A DNA stretch of 14,816 nt from Tatlockia sp. (GTDB lineage: Bacteria; Cyanobacteriota; Cyanobacteriia; Cyanobacteriales; Chroococcidiopsidaceae), in contig JACCVJ010000599.1 of the NCBI GenBank assembly GCA_013698215.1, positions 1-14,816 on the forward strand, given 5' to 3'. A program made the position numbers and the translations under genes. Shown in pieces: positions 14,580-14,816 of this stretch. Numbering within the stretch: the first letter of the stretch is position 1; every line of letters begins with the position of its first letter. The notes under the pieces are model-generated. The model saw nothing but the letters and a program-made list of their open reading frames with translations, had not been told where the DNA came from and did not search any database.

Positions 14580-14816
14580 CTATTTACCGCTATAGTAAAA
14601 GGCAATTTCCTTATCTTTTAGGGGTGCAAAGTCTGCGTCTATGAGCATTTGGTTGAGTTCGGCTTGGGGAATATGCTTTGCACCAATGCGGACAATGCGC
14701 GATCGCATAGTATTAGATACGCCACTGCGCTGTCTACCTGCTTCTAACCCCATAACCTGATGATACAAGCCTAATTTGGCTTGGGGAATGGGAGAACCAT
14801 CAAAATCGTTTCCTGA
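14580..14816 (-). CDS. DUF4090-family small protein, 5' end outside the window
   Basis: The frame is open to the window edge; 78 residues are visible, ending at the TAA at 14580-14582. It begins in mid-protein with SGNDFDGSPIPQAKLGLYHQ and continues with LEAGRQRSGVSNTMRSRIVR, RIGAKHIPQAELNQML and a C-terminal KEIAFYYSGK. This matches my memory of DUF4090, a short (~90-residue) protein conserved across cyanobacteria with no known function. A TTG at 14766-14768 could be read as a start, but the conserved DFDG...IPQAKL segment lies upstream of it, so the true start is outside the window. Only about 10-15 residues should be missing. No membrane segment is visible. It may be co-transcribed with ycf23. 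Confidence 0.82.
   Translation of the reverse strand, partial: SGNDFDGSPIPQAKLGLYHQVMGLEAGRQRSGVSNTMRSRIVRIGAKHIPQAELNQMLIDADFAPLKDKEIAFYYSGK

Noticed and set aside
14580..14768. Complete 62-residue gene starting at TTG 14768
   Set aside because: The frame stays open to the window edge and the upstream residues are conserved family sequence, so the gene is truncated by the window rather than short.

Overview
The window looks like a stretch of cyanobacterial chromosome. About twenty copies of the HIP1 octamer GCGATCGC are scattered through genes and gaps, where chance predicts well under one. Several proteins belong to families confined or nearly confined to cyanobacteria and plastids: Ycf23/DUF561, DUF4090, the DUF2301-type membrane protein, and a short cyanobacterial omega subunit. 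Base composition is moderate to AT-rich. I see no rRNA, tRNA, insertion sequence, CRISPR array or prophage. The genus cannot be named from this sequence.

Layout. (1) Positions 1-246 hold the C-terminal part of a response-regulator receiver domain on the + strand, followed by a bidirectional hairpin terminator. (2) Positions 331-7041 form a probable minus-strand operon, read from high to low coordinates: a GAF-PP2C (RsbU-like) phosphatase, a small membrane protein, the chromosome-organising ATPase SMC, and a double PRC-barrel protein with an acidic tail. (3) Positions 7190-8685 form a second minus-strand cluster: rpoZ, a predicted exported protein of unknown function, and an acetoacetate-decarboxylase-like protein whose start lies 2 nt after the preceding stop. 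(4) Divergent from rpoZ is a cysteine-synthase-type PLP enzyme at 8883-9857. (5) Positions 9858-11721 are more AT-rich and look less core. They hold a NADAR-family N-glycosidase, a 390-bp gap with what may be a decayed reading frame, and a TIR-like/nucleotide-binding-fold protein. (6) Positions 11705-12487 (minus) encode a FetB-type permease that overlaps the TIR-like gene tail to tail by 17 nt. (7) Positions 12603-13721 (+) encode a DegT/DnrJ/EryC1 sugar aminotransferase that ends inside a near-perfect palindrome. (8) Positions 13751-14816 (minus) hold ycf23 and the 3' part of a DUF4090 gene.

How the genes may work together. Most are housekeeping genes in small units. The two most suggestive associations are the phosphatase-smc-PRC-barrel operon, which could link a stress or signalling phosphatase to chromosome organisation, and the NADAR plus TIR-like pair, which could concern NAD or ADP-ribose chemistry. 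Both are inferences from neighbourhood and motifs. I did not find a clear, complete, previously undescribed system.
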